64,000 bases of DNA from Sinorhizobium sp. RAC02 (GTDB lineage: Bacteria; Pseudomonadota; Alphaproteobacteria; Rhizobiales; Rhizobiaceae). Positions 23,845-42,339 of the stretch are shown here, piece after piece (position 1 is the stretch's first letter; each line of letters opens with the position of its first letter). A program made the position numbers and the translations under genes. The stretch is from the NCBI RefSeq assembly GCF_001713395.1, contig NZ_CP016450.1:1488001-1552000 (forward strand). Direction: 5' to 3'. Under the pieces are notes generated by a model. The model was not told where the DNA came from. It saw only the letters and a list, made by a program, of their open reading frames with translations, and searched no databases.

Positions 23845-23918
23845 GCATTTTCGCAACGAAAACATCACGCACGGAGCATCAGACGTCCGAATAGCCGTTT
23901 GTTTTTCGTGCGAAATGC
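23845..23918. promoter_or_regulatory. Inverted pair of GCATTT(T)CG...CGAAAA(A)C boxes
   Basis: GCATTTTCGCAACGAAAAC at 23845-23863 and, on the opposite strand, GCATTTCGCACGAAAAAC at 23901-23918. Each box is itself a dyad (TTTTCG/CGAAAA), and the two are inverted relative to each other with centres about 54 bases apart, close to five helical turns. They lie between the RTX gene and the divergent regulator, where a shared operator would be expected. Confidence 0.6.
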
Positions 23919-23976
23919 TTCACGATGCCGAATAGTTTGGAGCCGAATACCCCGCTGAAGCAATGCTGGAACGTTT

Positions 23977-25089
23977 ATGGAAGCAATACAGTCCGAACTG
24001 ATTGGCAAGATCTACGAAGCAGCAATATTCAAGGACCGCTGGCCGGAGGTTATCGCGACAATAGGCCGTTATTTCGATTTCTGGGGTGGTGCACTCACCT
24101 GGGAGACCGGCGGTGAACGCAGATGGATGGGAACGGCCAATTTTCTGGACGTGATGGACGAATTTATAGCCGAAGGCTGGGCGGCAAAAAACATTCGGCT
24201 GGAGAAGGCCAACCGCGAGGGCCAGTTTTCCTTCGTACGCGATACCGATCTCTTCACCGCGGAAGAGCGGCGTACCATCCCGATCTACCGAGAGTTTCTT
24301 GCCCCACGCGGCCTGGGATGCGCGACGGCAACCCTGATAAACGGCCCGGAAGACATCAATATCAGCGTCTGTTTCGAACAGCATCTCACCAAGGGCAATA
24401 TCAGCGACGAGGCGATCCGTATCCTCGACAGCCTGCGGCCGCATATCGCCAGAAGCCTTGTGCTGGCAACGGAGCTGGACCAGCAGAAAGCCGACCTTCT
24501 GACGGCCGGCCTGAGTGCGATCGGCGCGCCCGCTGCCATCGTGCAGGATAACGGCTGTGTATTGTCGGCAAATCCACTCTTCACGACTGCGCTTCGCCGC
24601 GTCTCGATCCGCGCCCGCGACCGGATTTTCCTTCACGATGAAAGCGCCAATCGATTGCTCTATGATGCACTGGCGAAAATCGCCAGTGACCACATCAAAT
24701 CGATCCCGCTGCCGGCGACGGAAGACGAACAGGCCTGCATCGTTCACGTCATACCGCTGTGCGGGAACGCTCTCGATTTTTCGCCGCGAGGTACCGCAAT
24801 TGTTCTGATTGCCCAACCAGCGGCAGCACAGTCGAACGACCTCCGCATCCTGAAAGGGCTTTATGACCTGACCCGCAGCGAAGCACGCATCGCGATCGAG
24901 ATACAGAGCGGCATGGCCCTGCCGGAAGTCGCCAGACGGCTTGGCATTTCCTATGAAACCGCGCGCAGCGTAGCCAAAGCCATCTACGCCAAGACCGGCA
25001 GCTCCGGACAAAGCGATCTCGTTCGCCGCTTGTCGGTCGTGGCGAGATATTCGTTGCCACCGCCACCACAAGATCCCTCAAACGGGTGA
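23977..25089 (+). CDS. LuxR/GerE-type transcriptional regulator
   Basis: 370 residues. Residues about 298-357 form the helix-turn-helix: LTRSEARIAIEIQSG, ALPEVARRLGISYETARS, then AKAIYAKTGSSGQSDLVRRL, typical of the LuxR/GerE DNA-binding domain. The N-terminal ~290 residues do not show the acyl-homoserine-lactone-binding residues or a receiver domain that I could recognise; a PAS-like sensor is possible (VQDNGCVLSANPLF around 180-195). Divergent from the RTX gene, with inverted boxes between them, so control of the RTX gene and itself is the simplest idea. Ligand unknown. Confidence 0.88.
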   Translation: MEAIQSELIGKIYEAAIFKDRWPEVIATIGRYFDFWGGALTWETGGERRWMGTANFLDVMDEFIAEGWAAKNIRLEKANREGQFSFVRDTDLFTAEERRTIPIYREFLAPRGLGCATATLINGPEDINISVCFEQHLTKGNISDEAIRILDSLRPHIARSLVLATELDQQKADLLTAGLSAIGAPAAIVQDNGCVLSANPLFTTALRRVSIRARDRIFLHDESANRLLYDALAKIASDHIKSIPLPATEDEQACIVHVIPLCGNALDFSPRGTAIVLIAQPAAAQSNDLRILKGLYDLTRSEARIAIEIQSGMALPEVARRLGISYETARSVAKAIYAKTGSSGQSDLVRRLSVVARYSLPPPPQDPSNG

Positions 25090-25231
25090 CGACCGCTCAG
25101 GGAGCTGACCTCAAGGGCCAGTTGTCTTCCGGCAAGCATGTCGTGGCGGATGACGGTTCCGGCAAACAGGCGGGTACTGCGACGCCTCAGCAATAGGGCG
25201 CGAAAACCTGGCAGACCATATCTGAAACGCA

Positions 25232-25259
25232 AAAACGCCCGGATTGCTCCGGGCGTTTT
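25232..25259. terminator. Bidirectional terminator between the regulator and rpoC
   Basis: AAAACGCCCGGA / TCCGGGCGTTTT with a 4-base loop, T and A runs on both sides. Ends the rif cluster on the minus strand and the regulator on the plus strand. The 25090-25231 stretch holds no supported gene; an imperfect GC hairpin is at 25273-25297. Confidence 0.88.
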
Positions 25260-25307
25260 CGTATGCGTTGACAGGCGGGGCTTTCGAAGCCCCTGCCCTT
25301 AATCCGC

Positions 25308-29519
<4,212 letters not shown>

Positions 29520-29640
29520 GCCTATCTCCTTCGTGGGCCAGTGGCCCTCTGCTTAGCAACCAATTGCGGCGATACCCGGGTGCCGCAAGGCTGCTTGAAA
29601 CGGATGAGCCGCCCCTGCCCGGCAGGGCGGAGGCGGAAAC

Positions 29641-29666
29641 GGTGCGCGCCGCGTTCGGCGCGCACC
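29641..29666 (-). promoter_or_regulatory. Perfect hairpin between rpoB and rpoC
   Basis: GGTGCGCGCCG / CGGCGCGCACC around a 4-base loop, starting 10 bases after the rpoB stop. No T run, so mRNA processing or 3' protection of rpoB is more likely than termination. A second, imperfect GC-rich hairpin is at about 29609-29635. Confidence 0.55.
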
Positions 29667-29675
29667 CGATCAGGA

Positions 29676-33815
<4,140 letters not shown>

Positions 33816-33972
33816 CGTCGCTCCTTCAAATTAAGCATCCGGGCCTGCAACGGACGGGGTTCGCTGGCCAGTCGATCCCGTCTATCATGGGTTGGTTCAA
33901 ACTCGTCTTGCCGCCGAACCACGGGCCGGATTGCCCAATTGCTCGGTAGAAGACCATCCTCTTGAAGAACCC

Positions 33973-34009
33973 ATTACCCAAAAGCCGGTTTTCGCGGCTT
34001 TTGGGTAAT
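33973..34009 (-). terminator. Attenuator-like hairpin upstream of rpoB
   Basis: ATTACCCAAAAGCC / GGCTTTTGGGTAAT, a perfect 14-bp stem with a 9-base loop, in the rplL-rpoB spacer. In E. coli a partial terminator between rplL and rpoB sets the ribosomal-protein to polymerase ratio; position supports the same role here. Confidence 0.65.
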
Positions 34010-34028
34010 CAGTTCAGAGGAATCATCA

Positions 34029-34056
34029 ATGGGAGAGGGTCGAAACCCTCTCCCAT
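34029..34056 (-). terminator. UUCG-loop hairpin just after rplL
   Basis: ATGGGAGAGGGT / ACCCTCTCCCAT, perfect 12 bp, with a TTCG tetraloop on the transcribed strand, 12 bases after the rplL stop. Very stable; no T run follows. Together with the hairpin at 33973-34009 it forms a tandem structure before rpoB. Confidence 0.65.
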
Positions 34057-34068
34057 CGCATTCCGATA

Positions 34069-34443
<375 letters not shown>

Positions 34444-34503
34444 TGTGATAGTTCCTTATATTCGGTTCGAACTGGTATTGTTTGATTACAGCGAAAAACC
34501 GCC

Positions 34504-35022
34504 TCAAGCGGCTTCGTCCTTCTTGGCATAGGCTGCGAACACGCGAGCAAGCTGGCTTGCCGGTGCTGCAACGACCGTAGCGACGCGCGTAGCCGGGGCT
34601 GCAAGCAGACCCAGGAGCTTTCCGCGAAGCTCGTCGAGCGAAGGCAGGGTCGCAAGCGACTTGACTGCTTCTGCGTCGAGTGTGGTCGCACCCATGGCAC
34701 CACCGAGAACAACGAGCTTGTCGTTGGTCTTGGCGAAATCCATGGCTACCTTAGGAGCAATCATCGGATCATTTGCGTAAGCAATGAGCGTCTGACCCTG
34801 GAAGAGATCAGACATCCCTTCCGACTCCGTACCCTGAAGGGCAATTTTGGCCAGGCGGTTCTTCGCGACCTTGACGGTACCGCCCGCTGCACGCATCTTC
34901 GTACGAAGATCGTTCATCTGTGCGACGGTGATACCGGCGTAGCGGGCCACGACAACCGAACCGGAAGCCTTGAAGACTTCGTTCAGCTCCGTGACGAATT
35001 CGCGTTTTTCCGCTCTTTCCAC
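34504..35022 (-). CDS. rplJ: 50S ribosomal protein L10
   Basis: Stalk base protein that holds L7/L12 dimers. 172 residues from a GTG start at 35022 (first residues [18 protein letters not shown]), chosen because GGAG lies 9 bases upstream and the length fits the family; the frame is open to 35241 but that sequence is leader RNA. The C-terminal helix binding L12 is present. Probable autogenous control through the structured leader immediately upstream. Confidence 0.96.
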   Translation of the reverse strand: MERAEKREFVTELNEVFKASGSVVVARYAGITVAQMNDLRTKMRAAGGTVKVAKNRLAKIALQGTESEGMSDLFQGQTLIAYANDPMIAPKVAMDFAKTNDKLVVLGGAMGATTLDAEAVKSLATLPSLDELRGKLLGLLAAPATRVATVVAAPASQLARVFAAYAKKDEAA

Positions 35023-35024
35023 TG

Positions 35025-35190
35025 TGCCTATCTCCAGTTGACAGGACCGTGACTTCTCACGGGACCTGCCGGGTTTACCTTTGCCGCCAGGGATCCTCTT
35101 TAAAAGGGATCCCGAGCGACGCTCGAGGATCCTGTCCCCCCGCGCTCGACCCGGATGGGCCGCGACACAAGGTAAGGTAGGTTCGAACCG
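35025..35190 (-). ncRNA. Putative L10 (rplJ) leader regulatory structure
   Basis: The bases upstream of rplJ hold several nested dyads: GGGATCC at 35091-35097 with copies near 35107-35113 and GGATCC at 35130-35135, GAGCG/CGCTC between them, and GACAGG-type arms pairing from about 35140 back to 35040. This layout of a long-range stem enclosing smaller stems just upstream of rplJ is what the L10(L12)4-binding leader looks like in other bacteria. Not folded computationally. Confidence 0.5.
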
Positions 35191-35290
35191 AATTTCGGCG
35201 CCATCCGACGCTGAAGAAATCCAGGTCTCACCCCGTCTCATGCAGGCTGAAGTGATTAAGGGATAACCACCTGCAATCTCGGACAGGAGT

Positions 35291-35338
35291 TCCGGGGTTT
35301 TAGCCCCGGAAATTCCCGGCCAGACAAGGCCGGGAATT
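35291..35338 (-). terminator. Tandem hairpins between rplA and rplJ
   Basis: Two adjoining perfect hairpins: AATTCCCGGCC / GGCCGGGAATT (35311-35338) and TCCGGGG / CCCCGGA (35291-35310). They lie 35 bases after the rplA stop. No T run; attenuation or processing between the L11-L1 and L10-L12 parts is likely. Confidence 0.6.
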
Positions 35339-35372
35339 CTGTTGCGGTCCAGCGTCAGCCGGACCGGAAAAA

Positions 35373-36065
35373 TCAGGCAACCGTTGCCGGATCGATCTTA
35401 ACGCCCGGGCCCATCGTCGAAGAGATGGCTACGCGCTTGACGTAGTTGCCCTTGGCGCCAGCCGGCTTCGCCTTGATGACGGCGTCGGCAAATGCCTTGA
35501 TGTTTTCTTCCAGAGCCTTGGCGTCGAAGGAAGCCTTGCCGATACCGGCGTGGATGATACCAGCCTTCTCGACGCGGAACTCGACAGCACCACCCTTGGA
35601 TGCCTTGACGGCGCCTGCAACGTCCATGGTGACGGTGCCGACCTTCGGGTTCGGCATCATGCCGCGCGGGCCGAGAACCTTACCGAGACGACCGACGAGC
35701 GGCATCATGTCCGGGGTCGCGATGCAGCGATCGAAGTCGATCTTGCCGCCCTGGACGATTTCGACGAGGTCTTCGGCGCCGACGATGTCTGCACCGGCAG
35801 CCTTGGCTTCATCAGCCTTGGCGCCACGTGCGAAGACGGCGACGCGAACGTCACGGCCGGTGCCGTTCGGCAGGTTGACGACGCCGCGGACCATCTGGTC
35901 TGCGTGACGCGGGTCAACGCCGAGGTTCATGGCGACTTCGACGGTTTCGTCGAACTTGGCAACCGCACGCTCTTTTACGAGAGCGATGGCGTCCGACAGG
36001 GCAACGAGCTTGGTCGGGTCGATGCCTTCGCGGATCTTCTGGAGACGCTTTGCAATCTTGGCCAT
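35373..36065 (-). CDS. rplA: 50S ribosomal protein L1
   Basis: L1-stalk protein controlling E-site tRNA release; autogenous repressor of rplK-rplA in E. coli. 230 residues, with the signature [20 protein letters not shown] and [20 protein letters not shown]. Two bases after rplK, so coupled translation is likely. Confidence 0.98.
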   Translation of the reverse strand: MAKIAKRLQKIREGIDPTKLVALSDAIALVKERAVAKFDETVEVAMNLGVDPRHADQMVRGVVNLPNGTGRDVRVAVFARGAKADEAKAAGADIVGAEDLVEIVQGGKIDFDRCIATPDMMPLVGRLGKVLGPRGMMPNPKVGTVTMDVAGAVKASKGGAVEFRVEKAGIIHAGIGKASFDAKALEENIKAFADAVIKAKPAGAKGNYVKRVAISSTMGPGVKIDPATVA

Positions 36066-36067
36066 GA

Positions 36068-36499
36068 TTAACCTACCACTTCCAGGCCCATGGCGCGGGC
36101 AGAGCCCTCGACCATTGCCATCGCGCCTTCGATATCGGCGGCGTTGAGATCCTTCATCTTGGCTTCGGCGATCGACTTGATCTGAGCCTTGGTGAGCTTG
36201 CCGACCGTCGCGCCCTTGCCCGGGGTCTTCGAACCGGACGTGATCTTGGCTTCCTTCTTGAGGAAGTAGGTCACCGGCGGCTGCTTCATCACAAAAGTGA
36301 AGGACTTGTCCTGGTAATAGGTGATGACGACCGGAATCGGCATACCCTTTTCCATTTCCTGCGTAGCCGCGTTGAACGACTTGCAGAATTCCATGATGTT
36401 TACGCCACGCTGACCAAGCGCAGGACCAATCGGCGGGGACGGGTTAGCCGATCCTGCCTTGACCTGAAGCTTGAGCTGGCCTGCAACTTTCTTAGCCAT
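36068..36499 (-). CDS. rplK: 50S ribosomal protein L11
   Basis: GTPase-centre protein; binds thiostrepton site and senses uncharged tRNA with RelA. 143 residues from the ATG at 36499 ([20 protein letters not shown]); the frame runs on to 36646 into the spacer. Prolines at [19 protein letters not shown] are intact, as needed for thiostrepton binding. The 201-base spacer to nusG holds small GC hairpins (AGCGCC/GGCGCT at 36678-36693, GGCGGA/TCCGCC near 36625) and no ORF. Confidence 0.98.
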   Translation of the reverse strand: MAKKVAGQLKLQVKAGSANPSPPIGPALGQRGVNIMEFCKSFNAATQEMEKGMPIPVVITYYQDKSFTFVMKQPPVTYFLKKEAKITSGSKTPGKGATVGKLTKAQIKSIAEAKMKDLNAADIEGAMAMVEGSARAMGLEVVG

Positions 36500-36700
36500 T
36501 TTTCTCTGCCTTTCAGAATGCGGCCGGTTTCCCGGCCCATGATGCCGATCCGAAGACCGGCGGCTGCGGTTGCGTGGTGCGGATGTGGCGCCCGGCTTAC
36601 TGGTCGCCGACCCTCCCACGCGATTGGCGGAAACCTCCGCCACCACCCCTCCGGAGAGGCGTGGATTTCGAACAGGCAGCGCCCGGAGGCGCTACCGAAA

Positions 36701-37231
36701 TCAGATTTTTTCGACCTGGGCGTATTCCAGCTCGACCGGGGTTGCGCGACCGAAGATCGACACTTCCACCTTGAGGCGCGAACGCTCCTCGTCGACGTCC
36801 TGCACGGTGCCGTTGAACGACGCAAACGGACCGTCGGAAACGCGAACCTGTTCGCCGATCTCGAAGGAGATCGAGGGCTTCGGGCGGTCGACGCCGTCCT
36901 GGACCTGCGACAGGATGCGCTCAGCCTCGGAATCAGGAATCGGAACCGGCTTGTTGTCGGAACCGAGGAAACCCGTGACCTTCGGCGTATTCTTGATGAG
37001 GTGGAACACCTCGTCCGTCAGGTTCGCCCGCACCAGCACGTAGCCGGGGAAGAACTTGCGTTCGGCATCAACCTTGCGACCACGGCGCACCTCGACAACC
37101 TTTTCGGTCGGCACGAGGATCTTTTCGAACAGGTGATCAAGGCCCTTCTGACGCGCCTTGTTCTCGATGTCCTCAGCGACCTTCTTTTCGAAATTCGAAT
37201 AGGCGTGGACGATGTACCAACGGGAAGCCAT
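36701..37231 (-). CDS. nusG: Transcription termination/antitermination factor NusG
   Basis: Binds RNA polymerase and couples it to Rho or to S10 on the ribosome. 176 residues from [18 protein letters not shown] (ATG at 37231); an ATG four codons earlier is possible but gives an atypical N-terminus. NGN domain with [13 protein letters not shown], then KOW domain [19 protein letters not shown]. Follows secE by 16 bases. Confidence 0.97.
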   Translation of the reverse strand: MASRWYIVHAYSNFEKKVAEDIENKARQKGLDHLFEKILVPTEKVVEVRRGRKVDAERKFFPGYVLVRANLTDEVFHLIKNTPKVTGFLGSDNKPVPIPDSEAERILSQVQDGVDRPKPSISFEIGEQVRVSDGPFASFNGTVQDVDEERSRLKVEVSIFGRATPVELEYAQVEKI

Positions 37232-37247
37232 GCTCATCTCCAACCAA

Positions 37248-37448
37248 TCAGACGCTTGCGCTGAGGATGAGGCCGATCAGCCATCCCAACAACTGGTCAG
37301 CAGCAAAGAAGAACACTGCCGCAAGGAAGACCATGACGAAAACCATGATGGTCGAGATCATCGTCTCGCGCCGCGACGGCCAAGTCACTTTCGCCGTCTC
37401 GGAGCGTACCTGCTGCAGAAACGCAATCGGATTTGTTTTCGATGCCAT
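37248..37448 (-). CDS. secE: Preprotein translocase subunit SecE
   Basis: Small clamp of the SecYEG channel. 66 residues: an amphipathic helix with EVTWP-like [14 protein letters not shown], then one membrane segment ([20 protein letters not shown]). This is the short single-span type, unlike the three-span enterobacterial protein. Its partner SecY is encoded in the other cluster at 5306-6646. Confidence 0.96.
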   Translation of the reverse strand: MASKTNPIAFLQQVRSETAKVTWPSRRETMISTIMVFVMVFLAAVFFFAADQLLGWLIGLILSASV

Positions 37449-37643
37449 TGAATGTCCACGCCATTACGGCACGTAAAGCTGAACTATCAGCCCCACGCAC
37501 CGCGTGTCTGTTTTGCCCTACATAAAGCCCGATTCTCTTTTTCACAAGAGGCAGCCCGGGCTTTTCGCGAATTTAGACGGTCGAACGCCGTCGCGCCATC
37601 TCCCGCCGCCGCTGCAAGTCGTCCGCGCTGTTCGGCTTTGGAG

Positions 37644-37719
<76 letters not shown>

Positions 37720-37770
37720 AGATGCCTGCCGCCCCATGGCGAACCGCCCGTTGCCGGCAAGGCATGGCGT

Positions 37771-37799
37771 CTTTACGGCGCACGGAACGACTTGGCAAG
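37771..37799 (-). promoter_or_regulatory. Candidate promoter of tRNA-Trp-secE-nusG
   Basis: CTTGCC (37794-37799, minus strand) and GTAAAG (37771-37776) with a 17-base spacer, about 50 bases upstream of tRNA-Trp. Confidence 0.4.
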
Positions 37800-37855
37800 C
37801 CCGAAGGCGAGATTTTTTCACAGCTTTGCAGCAGTTTACCCTGCCCGTACCCCGA

Positions 37856-38512
37856 TTACCAATCGAAGCGAAGCCGCGCCTTGATACCGCCGATCAGGGA
37901 TGCGTCCTCCCGCCGCGCCGAGGCGGCGAGATCGAGACAATCGAAGACACGCTGCTCAATGCCGAATTCCGCTCCAACGCGCCCCTCCCCGCTCCTGGCG
38001 GCGCCGGAAGCGACGAACGACGTCCCCGTCCGCAGCGCCTGGAGCTGAGCCTTCTGCACCATGCGAAGGGCGCCGCGATCACCATGCCGCACATTGGCCT
38101 CAGCCGTAACGGACTGCGTGACGACGACATCGAACGACGGCGACGACATCCAGCGCCGCGACAGGCCCGCCGTCGCCGAAACCCGGCCGGTCAACGGGTT
38201 GTAGCCGGCGGACACGTTTCGCTCCGCCCCTGATCCCCCCTGCCCGCGCATTTCCGCCCAAAGGCGCGTATTGTCCCGCGTATCCCGAATGCGGCCGGTC
38301 GAGGACGTGGTGACGGAAACATCCACCCCGGCACTCACGGGCGCACCCGTCGCAGTCTTCGCGCCCATGCGCAGGCGATAGGCATTGCTTGAAAGCTTCG
38401 CCGGAGACCAGATGAGAAGAGAATCGCTCGCCTCGGCAGAGCCAGCCGGCAGAAAAGCGAGAATCATCAAAAGGGCGAGCGTTGTGCGCGTCGCACGTGC
38501 AAAAACGTCCAT
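37856..38512 (-). CDS. Exported protein of unknown function
   Basis: 218 residues from the ATG at 38512 (open frame to 38590). A signal peptide is clear: basic MDVFARATRTT, hydrophobic LALLMILAFLPAG, and a likely cleavage after SAEA. The mature part alternates polar and hydrophobic residues, with repeated short strands (RLRMGAKTATG, VSVTTSSTGRIRDTRD, NVSAGYNPLTGRVSATAG) and ends in RLRFDW. An aromatic C-terminus and this strand pattern suggest an outer-membrane beta-barrel or barrel-like protein; that is inference. Lies alone between tRNA-Trp and tufB, with its own weak ribosome-binding site. Family not recognised. Confidence 0.75.
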   Translation of the reverse strand: MDVFARATRTTLALLMILAFLPAGSAEASDSLLIWSPAKLSSNAYRLRMGAKTATGAPVSAGVDVSVTTSSTGRIRDTRDNTRLWAEMRGQGGSGAERNVSAGYNPLTGRVSATAGLSRRWMSSPSFDVVVTQSVTAEANVRHGDRGALRMVQKAQLQALRTGTSFVASGAARSGEGRVGAEFGIEQRVFDCLDLAASARREDASLIGGIKARLRFDW

Positions 38513-38770
38513 GTAGATACGGCCTGTCTGCAGGTTACCGTGATGCGCGCGGCACACTCGTGCCCGCCACACGCAAGGGCGCCTTCGCAAAACACCGGAT
38601 CAACCGCGATCCGCAGGCGCCGGGCCCGTGGTTTCTACCACGCGCCATGTCGCTCGAAGCGACGCCCCAAACCTACCGCCGGACGTTCCCCGGCTCTATC
38701 CCCAAAACTGGCGAGTTATCGCCAGCCGCTAAACAAGTGAAAGTTTTCAAAGAACCGCAGAAACAAAAAA

Positions 38771-38794
38771 AGCCCCGCGGTTTCCCGCGGGGCT
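38771..38794 (-). terminator. Intrinsic terminator of tufB
   Basis: AGCCCCGCGG / CCGCGGGGCT with a 4-base loop, followed on the minus strand by a long T run, 24 bases after the tufB stop. Textbook rho-independent form. Confidence 0.93.
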
Positions 38795-38817
38795 CCTGAT
38801 CAGGTCAGAGACCCGAA

Positions 38818-39993
<1,176 letters not shown>

Positions 39994-40213
39994 GTCTTTA
40001 TTTCCTACTGAACGAAAGTTGGGCTAACCGGCCCGTCCGGTTTGGCAGGCGTTTAAGGCTTTCGCAACGAATGCGCAAGCGCTAAATGCACGGGAAAATA
40101 TGCCGGAAAGGGCCCGACGCGAGCCGGATTTCCGGAATATTGTGACGACGAATCGTTTTTTCAAGGCAGGGCCTTATGGCGAAACGCTGATTCTTCGTGT
40201 GAAGGCAAACATG

Positions 40214-40287
40214 TGGAGCGGGTAGCGGGAATCGAACCCGCGTATTCAGCTTGGAAGGCTGCTGCTCTACCATTGAGCTATACCCGC
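40214..40287 (-). tRNA. tRNA-Gly (TCC anticodon)
   Basis: 74 bases with encoded CCA. Acceptor GCGGGTA / TACCCGC, discriminator T; anticodon loop CTTCCAA with TCC; GGTTCGATTCC T-arm. Between tRNA-Tyr and tufB. Confidence 0.97.
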
Positions 40288-40311
40288 GGGGGTCTTGATC
40301 CAGTGACAGAA

Positions 40312-40396
40312 TGGTGGAGGGAGTTGGATTTGAACCAACGTAGGCTGAGCCAACGGATTTACAGTCCGTCCCCTTTAACCACTCGGGCATCCCTCC
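40312..40396 (-). tRNA. tRNA-Tyr (GTA anticodon)
   Basis: 85 bases with encoded CCA and a long variable arm (class II). Acceptor GGAGGGA / TCCCTCC, discriminator A; anticodon loop CTGTAAA with GTA. First gene of the tRNA-tRNA-tufB unit. Confidence 0.97.
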
Positions 40397-40472
40397 ATAT
40401 TCTGTCGGGATCAAGCGACCAGTGTCGACCGGCGGGCAGTGCCTTGTGGGCGGCGCCTTCGATCTGGCGGCG

Positions 40473-40501
40473 TATATGACGGGCACAATTCATCCTGTCA
40501 A
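40473..40501 (-). promoter_or_regulatory. Strong promoter of tRNA-Tyr-tRNA-Gly-tufB
   Basis: TTGACA (40496-40501, minus strand) and CATATA (40473-40478) separated by exactly 17 bases, about 75 bases before tRNA-Tyr. The -35 is full consensus. Best promoter match seen in the window. Confidence 0.75.
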
Positions 40502-40688
40502 CACGACGTCACGGAAAAAATTGCGAAAAACGTCATCATCCCCAGAGGGTAGCCGAAAGCGGCGCTTGCGATCCGCCTGACGCATGTGGCGGCTTTTCGG
40601 TTTTGCTCCCTCCCCGCGGGTTTTGTTTTTTGCGGCCGTTTGCGCAAAACCGCTGCACACTTTTGCGCGACATGCTTTATATGGCCGC

Positions 40689-41564
40689 ATGAGCAAAGAC
40701 GATACCGGCGGCAAGTCCGCAAAAGACACCCATTACGCCACCCTGCGCCGGGCGCACCGCGACCAGCGGCGTGAACGCGGCGAGATTCCGACACCCAAGG
40801 ACGATCGTCGCCGCAAGCCGGCAGACGGCTGGAAGGCGCCGGCACTTGCCCCCGACCAGGTCTATCTCTACGGCCTGCACACGGTGCGCGCGGCCCTCGA
40901 TAATCCCGAGCGGAAGATCATCAAGCTTTCGGTGAGCCTGAACGCCGCCCAGCGGCTGGAATTGCCCGATTTTTCGACCCTGCCCTACCCCGTCGAAACC
41001 GTGCTGCCGTCGGATCTCGACAAGGTGCTCGGCCCGGAAGCCATCCACCAGGGCGTGATGCTCGAAACGCGGCCGCTGCCCGCCCGTCGACTGGAGGCGC
41101 TGAAGGACAGCCCGCTTCTGCTGGTGCTCGACCAGATAACCGACCCGCACAATGTCGGCGCCATCATGCGCTCTGCTGTCGCCTTCAATGCCGGCGCCGT
41201 CATCACGACACAGCGCCATTCGCCGACCGAATCGGGCGTGCTTGCCAAAACCGCCTCCGGCGCGCTGGAACTCATTCCCTATATCCAGGTCACCAATCTG
41301 GCCGATGCGATGGACGAACTCCACAAGCTCGGCTTCCTGACGATCGGCCTCGATTCGGAAGGCCCGGCGCCGCTCGAGGGCACGCTCTCGGGCAAACGCG
41401 TCGCACTCGTCATGGGAGCCGAGGGCAAGGGGTTACGCCAGAAGACGCGCTCCACCTGCAATGCGCTTGCCCGGCTCGACATGCCCGGAGCGATCAAGTC
41501 GCTCAACGTCTCGAACGCTGCGGCGATCGCGCTCTACGCCACGCACCGGCACCTGTTCGGCTGA
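40689..41564 (+). CDS. rlmB: 23S rRNA (guanosine-2'-O)-methyltransferase RlmB family (TrmH/SpoU)
   Basis: SAM-dependent 2'-O-methylation of RNA, most likely G2251 of 23S rRNA. 291 residues from MSKDDTGGKSAKD at 40689; the frame is open to 40584. A basic N-terminal extension, a substrate-binding domain (YLYGLHTVRAALDNP) and the SPOUT knot with its three motifs: ITDPHNVGAIMRSA, VMGAEGKGLR, and GAIKSLNVSNAAAIALY. The target (G2251 or a tRNA) cannot be fixed from sequence alone, so the gene symbol is a family assignment. Confidence 0.9.
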   Translation: MSKDDTGGKSAKDTHYATLRRAHRDQRRERGEIPTPKDDRRRKPADGWKAPALAPDQVYLYGLHTVRAALDNPERKIIKLSVSLNAAQRLELPDFSTLPYPVETVLPSDLDKVLGPEAIHQGVMLETRPLPARRLEALKDSPLLLVLDQITDPHNVGAIMRSAVAFNAGAVITTQRHSPTESGVLAKTASGALELIPYIQVTNLADAMDELHKLGFLTIGLDSEGPAPLEGTLSGKRVALVMGAEGKGLRQKTRSTCNALARLDMPGAIKSLNVSNAAAIALYATHRHLFG

Positions 41565-41580
41565 GCCATCGGACTTGGAA

Positions 41581-41620
41581 ACGCAAAGGCCCGCCGGTTT
41601 TCGCCGGCGGGCCTTTGCGT
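41581..41620. terminator. Bidirectional terminator between rlmB and the azoreductase gene
   Basis: Perfect 17-bp stem ACGCAAAGGCCCGCCGG / CCGGCGGGCCTTTGCGT with a 6-base loop between convergent genes. Confidence 0.92.
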
Positions 41621-41637
41621 GTCAGGGACTTTTTGGC

Positions 41638-42261
41638 TTAGCTGGCGAGGCGCAGGTTCGCGCGGCCGGAAATGGTGCGCTCGGCTTCGGAAATCGCCTC
41701 GATCTTCGAATCGGGGCTGAGGTTCAGGCCTTCGGCGCGAACGATCTCGATATCCGTGATGCCCAGAAAGCCGAGCACGGCCTTCAGGTAGCTTTCCTGG
41801 TGATCCATCACGGCAGCCGGGCCGGCGCTGTAATGGCCGCCACGGGTGGAAACGATGATGACCTTCTTGCCCTTGGCGAGGCCTTCCGGGCCCTCCGCAG
41901 AATAGCGGAACGTCTTGCCGGAAACGGCGACGCGGTCGATCCAGGCTTTCAGTTGGCTCGGCAGGGAGAAATTGTACATCGGCACGCCGAGGATGATCGT
42001 GTCGGCGGCGAGGAATTCTTCGAGTGCGGCTGCACTTTCGGTATTGTCGGCGGCGATCTGCGCATCGACATCTTCCGGCTTGGCATTGGCGGCCATCAGA
42101 TGGGCGCCGGAAAGATGCGGCAGCGGATTGGCCACAAGGTCGCGGTAAGTAACGGTGGCACCGGCCTGCTCAGCCTGGATCTGTGCAGCGACGGCCGCGG
42201 TCAGGCGGCGGGATACGGAATGGTCTCCGAGAATGCCGGAGTCGATATGGAGGACGTTCAT
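41638..42261 (-). CDS. azoR: FMN-dependent NADH-azoreductase
   Basis: Flavodoxin-like NAD(P)H:quinone/azo oxidoreductase, cytoplasmic, probably protecting against quinones or thiol stress. 207 residues, MNVLHIDSGILGDHSVSRRL (phosphate-binding loop), PMYNFSLPSQLKAWIDRV and STRGGHYSAG at the FMN site. Divergent from a LysR regulator with a 130-base shared spacer, a common layout for LysR-controlled azoR genes. Confidence 0.94.
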   Translation of the reverse strand: MNVLHIDSGILGDHSVSRRLTAAVAAQIQAEQAGATVTYRDLVANPLPHLSGAHLMAANAKPEDVDAQIAADNTESAAALEEFLAADTIILGVPMYNFSLPSQLKAWIDRVAVSGKTFRYSAEGPEGLAKGKKVIIVSTRGGHYSAGPAAVMDHQESYLKAVLGFLGITDIEIVRAEGLNLSPDSKIEAISEAERTISGRANLRLAS

Positions 42262-42339
42262 GGTTCAGCACCTTTGTTGTGTTTGGGTGCAAAACATATG
42301 ATCCGAAAACAATCACCTGATTAGACGGTAAAAATCCAA

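Noticed and set aside
25090..25231. Coding potential just after the LuxR-type regulator
   Set aside because: The reading frames are short, have no start with a ribosome-binding site, and end before the bidirectional terminator.
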